DNA from: Gracilaria caudata
Taxonomy: Eukaryota; Rhodophyta; Florideophyceae; Gracilariales; Gracilariaceae
DNA length: 11,263 nucleotides
Reading direction: 5' to 3'
Assembly: GCA_030374735.1 (NCBI GenBank)
Contig: JASCIV010000849.1
Location: 1-11,263, forward strand
Part shown: one piece after another, positions 1 through 8,500 of the stretch
How the letters are laid out: each line of letters starts with the position of its first letter
Numbering within the stretch: position 1 is the first letter of the stretch
The notes under the pieces: generated by a model
What the model saw: only the letters and a program-made list of their open reading frames with translations
What the model was told of the DNA's origin: nothing
Database searches by the model: none
Translations under genes and position numbers: made by a program

Positions 1-1400
1 GGATAATGGAGGGGTGCCGGGCGCGTGCGGGGCGGCGGCACGGCGCGAAGAGCAGCGCGCGTCTACCGCTCACGCGAGCCGGCGCCGTTGCGAACGCGCG
101 CGTGACGGTGTGACGGGGGTGTGCTGCGCGTATGTTTTTTTTTTTATTTGGCTCGTTTTTCGGCTGATGCGGACGTGCGCGCGGGCTGCCGCCGTCGCTG
201 CGGCTGCGGGCTGTTTGCTGCTACACGCCGCTGCCTTCACTTGTATGGCGACTGCGGCTTCCATCGTTTTTAACGGCTGCAGCTTTCTGATATCGCATGC
301 TTGGTAGCAGCAGGGACAGATTCGGCGCCTTCCAGTGTCGAGCTCGCCGCGCACAGCGCGCGCGCTGTCCACCATCCCCCGCCGCCACCGCGTCGCCGCT
401 CCGCTTCCAGTGGGAAATGAGGCTGCGAACTCAGTTACATAACACCTGCCCCCCCCCCCAAAAACAGCGTCCTTACCAACCCAACATCGGCCCAGTCTGG
501 CGCCCGCCACTCTTTGCGTGCATGCGCAACCAACCTGGAGGATGCGCCTCGCCCAAAACCGCTGCCCCACTTTGTAGCTGACGCGCTCGGCGTGACAGAG
601 ATCGTCGCCATTCGTACCGAATGGCGAGCAGAAGAAGGTGCGTGCAAACCTTCCGCCCCATCGCGCCGCACGTCGTATGTGCGGCAGAGCGCATATCGGG
701 GCGGTTGTTGTGAAAAACACCCAGCTGCAACGTACTGTCAAACCTATTTGCCTCATCCCACACGCCGCGCCTGCGAGGCTGCCCCCGCGCCCACGCCCGA
801 AATCGCGTCGGAGAAACTGTGCAACACTGTTGCGCACTGAACACAAAGCGCCGCACGCGGAGGGAGAAGCGAAAAGCGATTGACCGGCGTGCAGACAACG
901 CCCGCAGCCAGACAAGCTCCAAGCATGTTGTACCGCGCGGATGCCCAGTGTCAGAAACGCCACCGACCCGCCCCAACGTCGAGCGCCTCCCGCGCCCCCG
1001 CAATTCACGCACGCGCCGCCCCGCCGTACCGCCGCCACTGCTGCGACGTCGCGAAGGAGGAGCGAACGCGAACTCACAGACACAGCGCATTCGCGAGTTG
1101 CAAAAGCATTGCACACGTGTGCCCCGCTGGCGCGTGACCGCCACAGATCCTTTCACTCGCCGCTCTTGGGCGCGTGACGGAGCGCGCTATTCCCCCAAAT
1201 TCGCAAATGCGCCGCCCTCCCCCCCCCCCTCACGTTACGCACGGAGCGCCGCACCGCGCCCAGCAACTCGCATCGCCCACTTGTGTTCGTGCGCAGCTGT
1301 TGCTCGACAGCCTCATGTGCCGTCATTGCACGTGGCTCCCTTGTGACCGTGAGCCCGCCGTGAACACCGCCGTGCCAGCTTTGACGGGGCAACAAGAGGC
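1..1400. other. GC-rich, CpG-dense non-coding flank
   Basis: This stretch is strongly GC-rich and full of CpG dinucleotides, unlike the sequence to its right. It holds three 11-nt homopolymer runs: T at 135-145, C at 449-459 and C at 1219-1229. Long open frames exist on both strands, the longest being 348 codons on the minus strand (1116 to 70). They overlap one another in several frames, have no recognisable domain, and are rich in Arg, Ala, Cys and Gly, as expected by chance in GC-rich DNA. It could be a CpG island or the 5' end of a gene lying outside the window. No promoter motif or exon can be defined with confidence. Confidence 0.5.
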
Positions 1401-2883
1401 GCACGTTCGATGCCCGTAGTCCCGGATCGCTGTCATGCTCACACCCTATCGCTGTCAACCTCCCGCAGACCGTGCCACTTTTACATCGTCGTGCTTCGCT
1501 TGGCTCTGCTACGTTGTCCGCCGTCACCCTTGAAAAAGCGGCGGCCATTTCAACGTCCCGTTCTCCCTCCAACACGGCACTCTTTGTCATGCCTTATCGC
1601 TAAATGCACCAGCCCAGCGTAAAAACGTTGAACAGGTTAGAGAGCGCACACACGCCAGCCATGCACATCATTGTTATCCCAAGCTTTCCAGCCCGGCTAC
1701 CAACGTCAGAACGATGAGTCCTGCACGCGTTTCATACGCAAATCCGAGAAAACGCACCCGAGCTCTCTCGAAATGCGCACCAAACTTGCTGCAAAGCGCC
1801 CAATGCGGCCCCTGGGCCGCGCAAATGAGCCTTCACCACAGCAACAACGCACCAATACAAGGCGCACACTTTCATTGGTTGTACACATTAAGCTAACGTT
1901 GTTCGCCAGTCATCGTCAGGTTCGGCCAACGCAAAACTATGTAAACTTTACCCTTTTCTCTCGGTGTTGCGGCAATAATCTCTGTAATGCGGAACGGTCC
2001 TCACAGGCAACTGCACGTGTTAATGTTACTCGTCCCGTATCGTTTTATCATTCGTCCTTCGCCAACTGGTGATCAACCACATCACCATGACAACTGGCGT
2101 TTTGCTGTACACACAATGTTACTGTTCGCAACGAGCGTGATTAGAGACGAAGGTTAGTTCGACAAAACCATTACTCCTTTCGCACTTGCTTCATCATCAC
2201 CGTTCCGAACGCCTCCTCCTGCGAAAGGAAGTGGCATACCACTTTACTGTATGACACCAATCTGTGCCTCGACAACAACAATATGCCACAATTCTGTCGT
2301 GAACTGCCGCTTCGTGCTATCACATTTCTTCATTGTTTGTTATTTCTTCCTCCTTATCTTTTTTCTATTCGGCGCAACCACGTCATCCTCTGCCACAATC
2401 CCGAGCGCATTGTCAATTCCATGTGCATTCAACGAGAGGAAAGCTCCAAGAACGCATAAATGCGGGTCATGCACACGCCTAATTTGTCTAGGACATCCAA
2501 CCACCTCCAGTTTATGTCACACCGCTTTGGCCAGACAATAACCACAAAACCAACCTTGCGTCCGCCACATAAGCTTCCACTCATCTCTTCGTTACAAACA
2601 AAGAAAAGCACAAAAGGCCCCTACGCCCCGCAAAGAGCGCGAAGAAAAGGGAAAGCAGAAAATCTATTGGGCTGCTACATAAACAGAGCAGCGCACGACT
2701 GCATCGCATGGTGAGGTTTTGTTTCGGAAATGCTTCTTCAGCTCTTCTTGCTTTTGATTTGCCGCTCGTAGCGCGCATGACACCTCTCCACGGCATGTAG
2801 CACGCCGCTTTATATTATATCTGCCATAATAAAGAGAAGTGTGGTTGGAACACAACATGAAATCAAAGCCATGCAGAATTCGT

Positions 2884-2913
2884 TAACGACGATTTTCGCT
2901 AACATCGTCGTTA
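2884..2913. repeat. Short inverted repeat (hairpin)
   Basis: Perfect 10-bp arms TAACGACGAT (2884-2893) and ATCGTCGTTA (2904-2913) enclose a 10-nt spacer. The arms could extend by three more pairs past a one-base bulge. No T-run follows on either strand and no gene adjoins it. It may be a remnant of a small inverted-repeat element or chance. Confidence 0.6.
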
Positions 2914-3945
2914 CGAACATCTCCGCGTCCGCATGGTGCATCTCCAGACCATCAGCGAGACAAGCACGAGGTGCAACTGTTGTGTACTACATGAATGTTG
3001 GACTAGCTCCTGAGTAGCAGTTTACCTGCGTTCATCACAACTCGGAACGCGAACAAAATTCCGGTCTGGAGGTCCCCGTGGGCACTGTATACAGCGCGGA
3101 TATTTATCGCGTCTTTACACGTTGCTGCATGATAGCCAAAACGAATCGGATCCTCTTTATTGCTGGCCAGAGATGACGTACGTCTACGTATCAAACGGTT
3201 GCTTCGTATTGAGCCCCCCGTCTGTCCTTTTGTAACAATGAGCCTTGTTGAAAAGGTTGCCAATTCGCAGCACACCGAAGCACCCCCAAACTCACAAATA
3301 CAGTGCAAATTTTGGGCACCTTTCCGAGAGAGAGCTACGTAGCAGAGCACTACTCGTGGAAAGCATAATGAGCTTGCCCTTTAATCTGATTTGCAAATAC
3401 ATTTCTGCAGTTCGGCTCTTTCAAAAATGCGGTAGTGTGCTGCCGACAGTGAAAGAGCACCACGCGCTTCCAAACATAGAAAATGACAGAGAACCCCCGA
3501 CCTCAGTTCACCACAAATGAGAAGCTTTTAAGCTCTTGAGGCGCCGCGTCGGCGCTCTCCTGCTCTACATACTATGTCGCATATTATGCGGTCGAGCTCC
3601 TCCCCTCCTACTGCGCAGCCAGACCGGAGGAGCACGCGCATGCTGCAGCAGCTCGGTCGAGCGCCATCAAGCGCCTGTCGCCTCACATCCACGTCTATTT
3701 TAGCATTACACGCACATGTATGATGCTCTTCGCGCTGAGGCAGACGGCCGCACGCTAAGGTTAGCCGCGGAACATTCGTGCATGTTTCTCGTCGCGTGAT
3801 ATATATATAGCATTCGCTCAGCACAAATATCAACTGGTGCGGTGAGCCGCTGGCCAAAGAGCGTGAATATGATGCAGCGTCTATTTTTGGAGGAGCCGGA
3901 GGCAGTCAGCGCTTGACACTTTGCTTGAGCTTGACCACCGGTTAT

Positions 3946-3967
3946 TTGCGCGCTCGAGTACGCGCAA
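3946..3967. repeat. Short inverted repeat around a CTCGAG core
   Basis: Arms TTGCGCG (3946-3952) and CGCGCAA (3961-3967) flank an 8-nt spacer containing the palindrome CTCGAG. It is visible directly, but 7-bp arms in a GC-rich patch are weak evidence of function. Confidence 0.4.
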
Positions 3968-4226
3968 GTGTGCAGCATGTTTCTTATTGATGGTGAGGCG
4001 TCAACCACTTCTTTGTCATACAACGGCTGTGACATAAAATTTATGTCTGCGTGCGGCTTGAGCTGGTTTATTTTTATTCTTGCCGTTCTACAAATAGACA
4101 CAACTTTGTCAGCCGTGTTAACTCACAAGCATCTCCCATGTCACTGCAGGCTCCGTTCTTTCGATTCCATAACATCATTTCTTCTTCTGTTTTGGCGCAC
4201 GAAAACGATATAAACATAACTGCAAT

Positions 4227-4268
4227 TTCGCCCGTAACGTGAAGTTCTTCACTTGCAGTTTGGGCGAA
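4227..4268. repeat. Nested inverted repeat (two-stem hairpin)
   Basis: Outer arms TTCGCCC (4227-4233) and GGGCGAA (4262-4268) enclose inner arms GTGAA (4239-4243) and TTCAC (4248-4252), with a GTTC loop. The two stems are coaxial and separated by an asymmetric internal loop (5 versus 9 nt). It lies about 290 bp outside the left end of the transposon. It could be the centre of a decayed miniature inverted-repeat element or a structured transcript segment. No flanking duplication was found. Confidence 0.5.
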
Positions 4269-4554
4269 TCTGGATACACTCTTAGTTGCGTTTTCCACAG
4301 TACCTGATTCGAACACTTACTGCACTAAACCTGTTCTCCTAAAGAGGCAACAGAACCACACCAAACATACCGGAAAACGACAAAGTATACCTTCCATTTC
4401 AAAAATGGGTCAAACAGAAATGTTGCAGAGCCGATTGGCATCATCGACAATAATCCCATTCATAGCAAAAAAAAAAGTACGAACTCAAACGCCGATTTCC
4501 GACCTCAGGCGGTGTAATGCAAATAGTGATATTTGTCATGATCTCCATTCGTTC

Positions 4555-4558
4555 TTAA
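4555..4558. other. Left TTAA target-site duplication
   Basis: TTAA directly abuts the CCC tip of the left terminal inverted repeat. piggyBac-superfamily elements insert at TTAA and duplicate it. The matching copy is at 10307-10310. Confidence 0.85.
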
Positions 4559-4569
4559 CCCTTTTGGGA
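4559..4569 (+). repeat. Left terminal inverted repeat of the piggyBac-like element
   Basis: CCCTTTTGGGA directly follows the TTAA. It matches the reversed right tip at 10 of 11 positions. Tips starting with CCC are typical of piggyBac and its relatives, where they are recognised and cleaved by the transposase. Confidence 0.85.
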
Positions 4570-4575
4570 GGAGTT

Positions 4576-4603
4576 GCTTATATCTAGTGAGATAGACATA
4601 AGC
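4576..4603 (+). repeat. Sub-terminal palindrome P1 (GTGAGA core, left)
   Basis: Arms GCTTATATCTA (4576-4586) and TAGACATAAGC (4593-4603) flank GTGAGA (4587-4592); one arm position mismatches. The core is at nucleotides 29-34 from the left tip. The right-end copy sits at 31-36 from its own tip, in mirror orientation. The place is comparable with the internal repeats of the moth piggyBac, which bind transposase. That role here is inferred. Confidence 0.75.
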
Positions 4604-4665
4604 GAGAAACATGATTGGACAGACAGCGAAAACCATTCGTTCTCCGTGTGCCACTTGTTTGCTTT

Positions 4666-4693
4666 GCTTATGTCTATCTCACTTGACATAAGC
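4666..4693 (-). repeat. Sub-terminal palindrome P2 (inverted extra copy)
   Basis: Arms GCTTATGTCTA (4666-4676) and TTGACATAAGC (4683-4693) flank TCTCAC, the reverse of the P1 core, so P2 is inverted relative to P1 with cores 90 bp apart. It has one arm mismatch. No equivalent second copy was found at the right end, so the two ends are asymmetric, as they are in known piggyBac elements. Confidence 0.7.
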
Positions 4694-5823
4694 AAAATGT
4701 TTGTTATTGGCTGCAAAATCAATCGGTTTTGCAAAGAGCCAGTAACTACCCTTCTCATCGGCTTAATGTGAAACAGATTTTTGTTTGTTTCAAAATTATG
4801 TCCGTGCGCGCCGATTCAACGGGTTAATTAATTGCTGTAAAGTTTTCCGAAAAGGGCAATCTAGAGACTTAACGTAATGCATCACAAAATTTTAATAGCC
4901 TAGTCTGAATAATGCGTTCATGCTTAGAGTACTTTTAAAAAGCATCTTTAGGTGAACTTTAAATGCACAAATTGTGATAGAATTTGAAGCATTATTAGGC
5001 TATTAAATTTTTTTCTCTCTGAGTAGTTTCAAAATCAATACTTTTTTAGTTGTTTTAGAACAAAAGTCTTTTTGTTTTGATTTTGACCAAAACTTTTTAT
5101 GTCATTTTGACGATGAACTGTTAATGCAGATCTTAATCAAAACAAAAGGCAATAGCTTATTGCGTCAAAGCAGAGAAAAAAATTAGAAGATGGCTTTAAA
5201 CCGGCCTTCAAATCTGACCCTCTACGCGCACCAGCATACTAGCCTGAAATTATGTTCTAGTGCCAAAAATTACTGTACAGCTTGCGGATCAAAATCGATT
5301 GGTCAATAAAAAGTGTGCCAAATTACACCCGTGTTCCAAAATGATCCAATGAGAAGAGTAACACTCTTATGTTATGTAACTTTCACCAATTTACACCTTT
5401 TGCAACGAAATGTGCGTAGCATGCAGACTCACGTTTTTCGTGCCGATTCCCTTACTTTACGACAGCTCTTACCCCACCGAGAATTTGTGATGCGTGTAGC
5501 TTTCCAGAGCGCAAAAAGTGATCTCCACAGCGCACAAACCGCCCAGATACCGCCAAAATAATTTGCATTCTCACCATGGCACACCGAACCTCTTCTGCTG
5601 GCCCTCAAACGCTAAGACGAGAAAACGTCCACGCATTCTCCAGTCTGATACTGACGCTTTTTTGCTTTCAAATACCTATGAGTGCAATCTAGAAAACCTG
5701 TCACAAGGCCTTCGTCGACAACACGAAGCCGGAAAAGTTTGTCGTGACCGCCTTAGGATTTCTTGAAAAGAAAAAAATATACAAGAAAGTGCCATACTGA
5801 TCATCTTGGCAAGAACGCAGTAG
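4694..5823. other. AT-rich left arm of the element, non-coding
   Basis: This 1.1-kb stretch is distinctly AT-rich, most of all at 4830-5200, and holds no recognisable gene. It contains the inverted repeat at 4886-5014 and an AATAAA at 5305-5310. A frame-1 open stretch at 5518-5766 (82 codons, ending in TGA) is in the same frame as the transposase just downstream. It could be a decayed N-terminal region, which is poorly conserved in piggyBac proteins, but I see no motif to confirm this. A second GGGTTAA at 4821-4827 is noted in the findings. Confidence 0.5.
4886..5014. repeat. Imperfect inverted repeat in the AT-rich arm
   Basis: The left arm (4886-4915) reads TTTAATAGCCTA, then a 5-nt insert, then AATAATGC. 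The right arm (4989-5014) reads GCATTATTAGGCTATTAAA followed by a T run. Apart from the 5-nt insert the arms pair over roughly 20 bp. The 73-bp loop holds further small self-complementary pieces, such as ATGCTT and AAGCAT. It may be a remnant of a nested miniature element or a structured region of the arm. Confidence 0.6.
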
Positions 5824-6540
5824 TCTTTATTTAGCCAGAGAGGGGTAAACACGACAATCTCACGCCCGCAAAGAAGAACTAAGACTTTTTCTCTTGTTTC
5901 TCAACAGTTCGTTTCTCAATTGCCTGAGCTTATGAACGAGCAAAAGATCCGAAACCGCTGGAAGCGAACAAAACTGCTTTTCATGGACGGAATCATGGCG
6001 TACTTTTGTGTCGAGCTTGCTATTTCGATTCAAAGATTGAATCATTTGGGAAATTACTGGTGTTCTTCTAAAATATTAGGCATACCCTTCTTTAAGAATT
6101 TGATGAGTCGCAATAGATTCTTAGGGATTCGAGCAGCACTCCGTATGTATCTGGAATGCATACAAGATACGGCCCATCCTGACCTACTGGGGCACAGTCG
6201 GGAACTGTTGGAACACTACATATAAAACGCGGCGACGCTAGAGGTTCTTCTAGGGGTGAGCAAATTGGATGAAAACACGGTGAGATAAACAGGCCCTACG
6301 CGCGCTAGGTCTTAAATGGAATCAAAACCTGTGCGCTTTTGAATTAGGTTTTATGCCGTAATGGGCTGGTCAAACGCTTACTTGCATAGCTTTCAAGATA
6401 ACGGTTCAGGAAATAAATCAGCTCAGGGGCCAGTCGAACGGTACACAAATGTCTTTCGCGATCTAAGAGGCGCAGTCGATGGCAAGGTAGACGGAAGTCT
6501 TGTGAACAAATCGTCATCCTCCGCATTGTAGTGCAAAATG
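5824..6540 (+). pseudogene. piggyBac-like transposase, N-terminal half (decayed)
   Basis: Frame 1 carries the first part of the DDE_Tnp_1_7 (piggyBac) transposase. Recognisable blocks are LNHLGNYW, then MSRNRFLGIRAAL (6103-6141) and DLLGHSRELLEHYI, then LGVSKLDENTVR (6250-6285), TRARS, IRFYAVMGWSNAY and HSFQDNGSGN. These follow the usual order in the family: the MSRNRF block, then the LDE...R block, then the KPDKYGIRFYA block opening the RNase H-like fold. The frame is broken by stops at 6223 (TAA), 6286 (TAA), 6313 (TAA), 6340 (TGA) and 6529 (TAG). Homology resumes after each without a shift, so these look like point mutations. A further stop (6580) lies just past the homologous part. The frame opens at 5824 and the first ATG near the homology is at 5932. 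No start can be assigned, and the N-terminus may be lost or decayed upstream. Homology fades after SSSSAL. Confidence 0.8.
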
Positions 6541-6669
6541 GCCTTGTGGGATATATTTGCAGATCCCATTTATATGCTCTGATCCGTTTTCTGTCAAACA
6601 CCGTTGTATTATGAGAGGCAATTAGCTATTTGGCCCATATTCGGGATTTCCATACGAAGTCTAGTGTGC

Positions 6670-6687
6670 ATTGCGCACGTGTGCAAT
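6670..6687. promoter_or_regulatory. CACGTG-centred near-palindrome
   Basis: An 18-bp sequence, ATTGCGCAC joined to GTGTGCAAT, is self-complementary except for one pair and centres on CACGTG, an E-box. It lies 113 bp upstream of the TATATATA. Binding by a bHLH-type factor is conceivable but is only inference. Confidence 0.25.
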
Positions 6688-6799
6688 ACGCCGCCTTGAG
6701 CGAATGCGCCGTGGCAAGAGACGGCATTACTGCCACGTGTGGTGTAATGGCCGGCAGCGCCGGATGACTTAGATATTTTCTTGATATTTTTGTTACCCG

Positions 6800-6826
6800 T
6801 ATATATAGTGGCAGGATCCCTGCCAC
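6800..6826 (+). promoter_or_regulatory. Candidate TATA box plus start-site hairpin
   Basis: TATATATA (6800-6807) is followed without a gap by GTGGCAGG (6808-6815), the spacer ATC and CCTGCCAC (6819-6826), a perfect 8-bp stem with a 3-nt loop. A transcript starting about 30 bp below the TATA would begin just past the hairpin; an earlier start would include it. The arrangement suggests an LTR-like core promoter inside the inserted block. No transcription start or downstream gene supports it. Confidence 0.3.
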
Positions 6827-7379
6827 TGTACGGGGAAGTAAACCTCGAAGGAGGCCTTGGCTCTATTTTCTAGCCGCTTGCGCACGGATCTGGCCCCATC
6901 GCGGGGAGTGCCGTCGTGACACGGAGAAACCAACCACCTCTGCCACTGAAAAGCTACTTGAACCGTCGTTACGGCCTTTTCTTTATTTGTTTCATTTTCT
7001 TCTTGTTATTATTTCTGTCATACGGCTCCTGCACTCTGGCCTGATATTCAGGATTGACCCCGTTTTCACGGGACATATTTCCGCTCTACGAGTCTGTGCT
7101 CCGCTAGTGCGGCTCGTTCGCTGATCTTTTGGATCATTGCCGCGGTTACAAATACTGCGCAACAGTGCGTATCGCCCGACATCGTCGGTTTGGCATCGCC
7201 GATTCCCCCTTCTCGCCTCCGGCTACACCGTAGTACGGGGTCCCCCGGACTTACACCCGGCTTCGCGCGGACCCTACTGGAGGGCTCTACCGCTGACCTG
7301 CCCCTCACGGGAGCATGGACGGACACCTTGGGTGCATCTCTTCCGCGAGGCGGCTTTTGTCTCCGCCACAAGTAGTTTT

Positions 7380-8498
7380 GCACCACACGAATTATGGTGC
7401 ACCCAACTCGCCCATCAAACGAAGCTGCACCCAACACCAAGACAGGGTAGGTTGATTGTTATGGACAATTTCTACACGCCACATGTGCTTGCGCGCCAAT
7501 TGGACCGTCTTTCAGATGGGGAGTGTAAAGTGCTGGAAACCGTTCGGTTTAGTAATGTTGGCAGTATCAACCGCCCCGCTTTGAAGGAAGCGATCTCAAA
7601 TCTAAAGCATACTAAGCGAGGGGAGTGGTATTAGTCCAGGTTTTGGAGGAGAGCAGCAAATTGGACACTACGGCGTCTATCGCAAAGAATGCTGGTTTTG
7701 TCGTATTCAAGGAACGGACGGTTTTCTCATTCTACACGAATGACCTGGCGGACACACCCTCTACACTTATACAGAATCTGGATGTTCACGCCGTGAAGTG
7801 CGTCCATCGCTTAGCCCCATTGGAACGATGGATGGGGGATGAGTCAATGAATCGTTCAATTCTACAGGTTCCGGCCGTGATTGTAGCCTACAAATTGTTT
7901 ATGAATGGGGTTGATCGCTTTGACCAGTTGCGATCAATGTCTGTCACATTGCGAAAGGAGAAGCGGGTTACAATGAGCTTGTTGACATTCACTCTGGATG
8001 CTAGTATTATAAATGCTCACGCCTTGCTCAATACCATTTCAAAGAAGGGAGATCGAATCATTGACGTTCTCCAGATGAAACACCGAATTATAGAGCATTT
8101 GGTGGCTGAACATGTTGAGTACAAACAAAGGCGGGCTACTCTAACCCACGTTATTTCTGCAAAAAGAATCGAGGAACGACTAAGGAGCCGCCCGTGACGC
8201 TCCTCACATTTTGCTGCAGACAGAGGGGCGAAAGAGCGTTCATTGCGTCCTATGTAATTTACTAGCGTCGAAAGGGCGCGGCAAGTACACAATGTATTCC
8301 TGTACTGCGCGCAAGAAAGGGTTCCATGTCAACTGCTTTGCATTTTACCATAACAAAGATGCTCTGAAAGAAAGGCGACCTGATATATACGAGTCAGTGG
8401 TCGCTGCTGAGACGATATTAGCCAATAACGCTCATCGAAGAAGATACAATACGGTCAGAACAACGCTCGCCACCGCTAAAGTGATACATAAGAAGTAA
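7380..8498 (+). pseudogene. piggyBac-like transposase, C-terminal half (two frameshifts)
   Basis: Homology restarts at about 7390 in frame 3 with ELWCTQLAHQTKLHP, then VMDNFYTPHVLARQL (7458-7502). The Asp at 7464-7466 matches the second catalytic residue of the family. After KRGEW the frame stops at 7632-7634, and homology continues one frame over from about 7628 (LVQVLEES). This fits loss of a single base in a G run. Frame 2 carries VVFKERTVFSFYTNDL, then VIVAYKLFMNGVDRFDQL, whose Asp at 7913-7915 matches the third catalytic residue, and LRKEKR. It stops at 8195-8197. Frame 3 resumes with HILLQTEGRK and a Cys/His domain, C-x2-C ... C-x7-H-x2-C-x4-H, like the C-terminal cysteine-rich domain that binds the element ends. 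The sequence ends at a TAA (8496-8498). There are no nonsense mutations in 1.1 kb apart from the two shifts. Confidence 0.85.
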
Positions 8499-8500
8499 GC

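Larger units (their letters stand above)
1401..4554. other. Flanking DNA with no recognisable gene
   Basis: I see no protein family, tRNA or rRNA in these 3.1 kb on either strand. Open frames are short (about 130 codons at most) and resemble nothing I know. GC content falls from left to right, with a locally GC-rich patch at about 3530-3980. The only clear structure is a set of short inverted repeats listed separately, a TATATATATA run near 3800 and an AATAAA at 2828-2833. The AATAAA could be a polyadenylation signal but has no gene in front of it that I can support. Confidence 0.5.
6541..7379. mobile_element. Unidentified ~0.84-kb insertion within the transposase
   Basis: The family normally runs from the segment ending at 6540 almost directly into the block starting near 7380 (LAHQTK, then VMDNFYT). 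Here about 840 bp of unrelated sequence intervenes. It has a TATATATA at 6800-6807 followed at once by a perfect 8-bp hairpin (6808-6826). A CACGTG-centred near-palindrome lies at 6670-6687. A TGTAATGG at 6743 could be the start of a long terminal repeat. I found no convincing target duplication, primer-binding site or coding domain. CGTGTGGTG at 6736-6744 is mirrored by CACCACACG at 7381-7389, which could be short terminal inverted repeats or chance. Alternatives are a solo LTR, a non-autonomous element, an intron, or the junction of two piggyBac copies. Confidence 0.4.

Noticed and set aside
70..1116. 348-codon open frame on the minus strand in the GC-rich flank
   Set aside because: It overlaps other long frames on both strands, has no recognisable domain, and its Arg/Ala/Cys/Gly-rich composition follows from the GC-rich DNA.
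4555..4771. Overlapping 65-67 codon frames on both strands with near-identical ISLDIS / SEIDIS pieces
   Set aside because: The similarity between strands is produced by the palindromes P1 and P2, not by genes.
6223..6342. Stops read as reassigned codons (variant genetic code)
   Set aside because: TAA, TGA and TAG all occur, at positions where the family has different residues, and the gene also has frameshifts; decay explains it better.
6743..7075. Solo LTR from TGTAATGG to GGGACA
   Set aside because: No matching target duplication flanks these limits and no primer-binding site or partner LTR is seen.
6528..7376. Interpretation of the foreign block as a simple intron
   Set aside because: A GTAGTG donor at 6528 and AG acceptors near 7372-7375 can be found, but the joined frame is poor and neither site has good context. 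Kept only as an alternative.
7066..7440. 124-codon minus-strand frame across the insertion edge
   Set aside because: It runs over the piggyBac homology on the other strand and has no recognisable domain.
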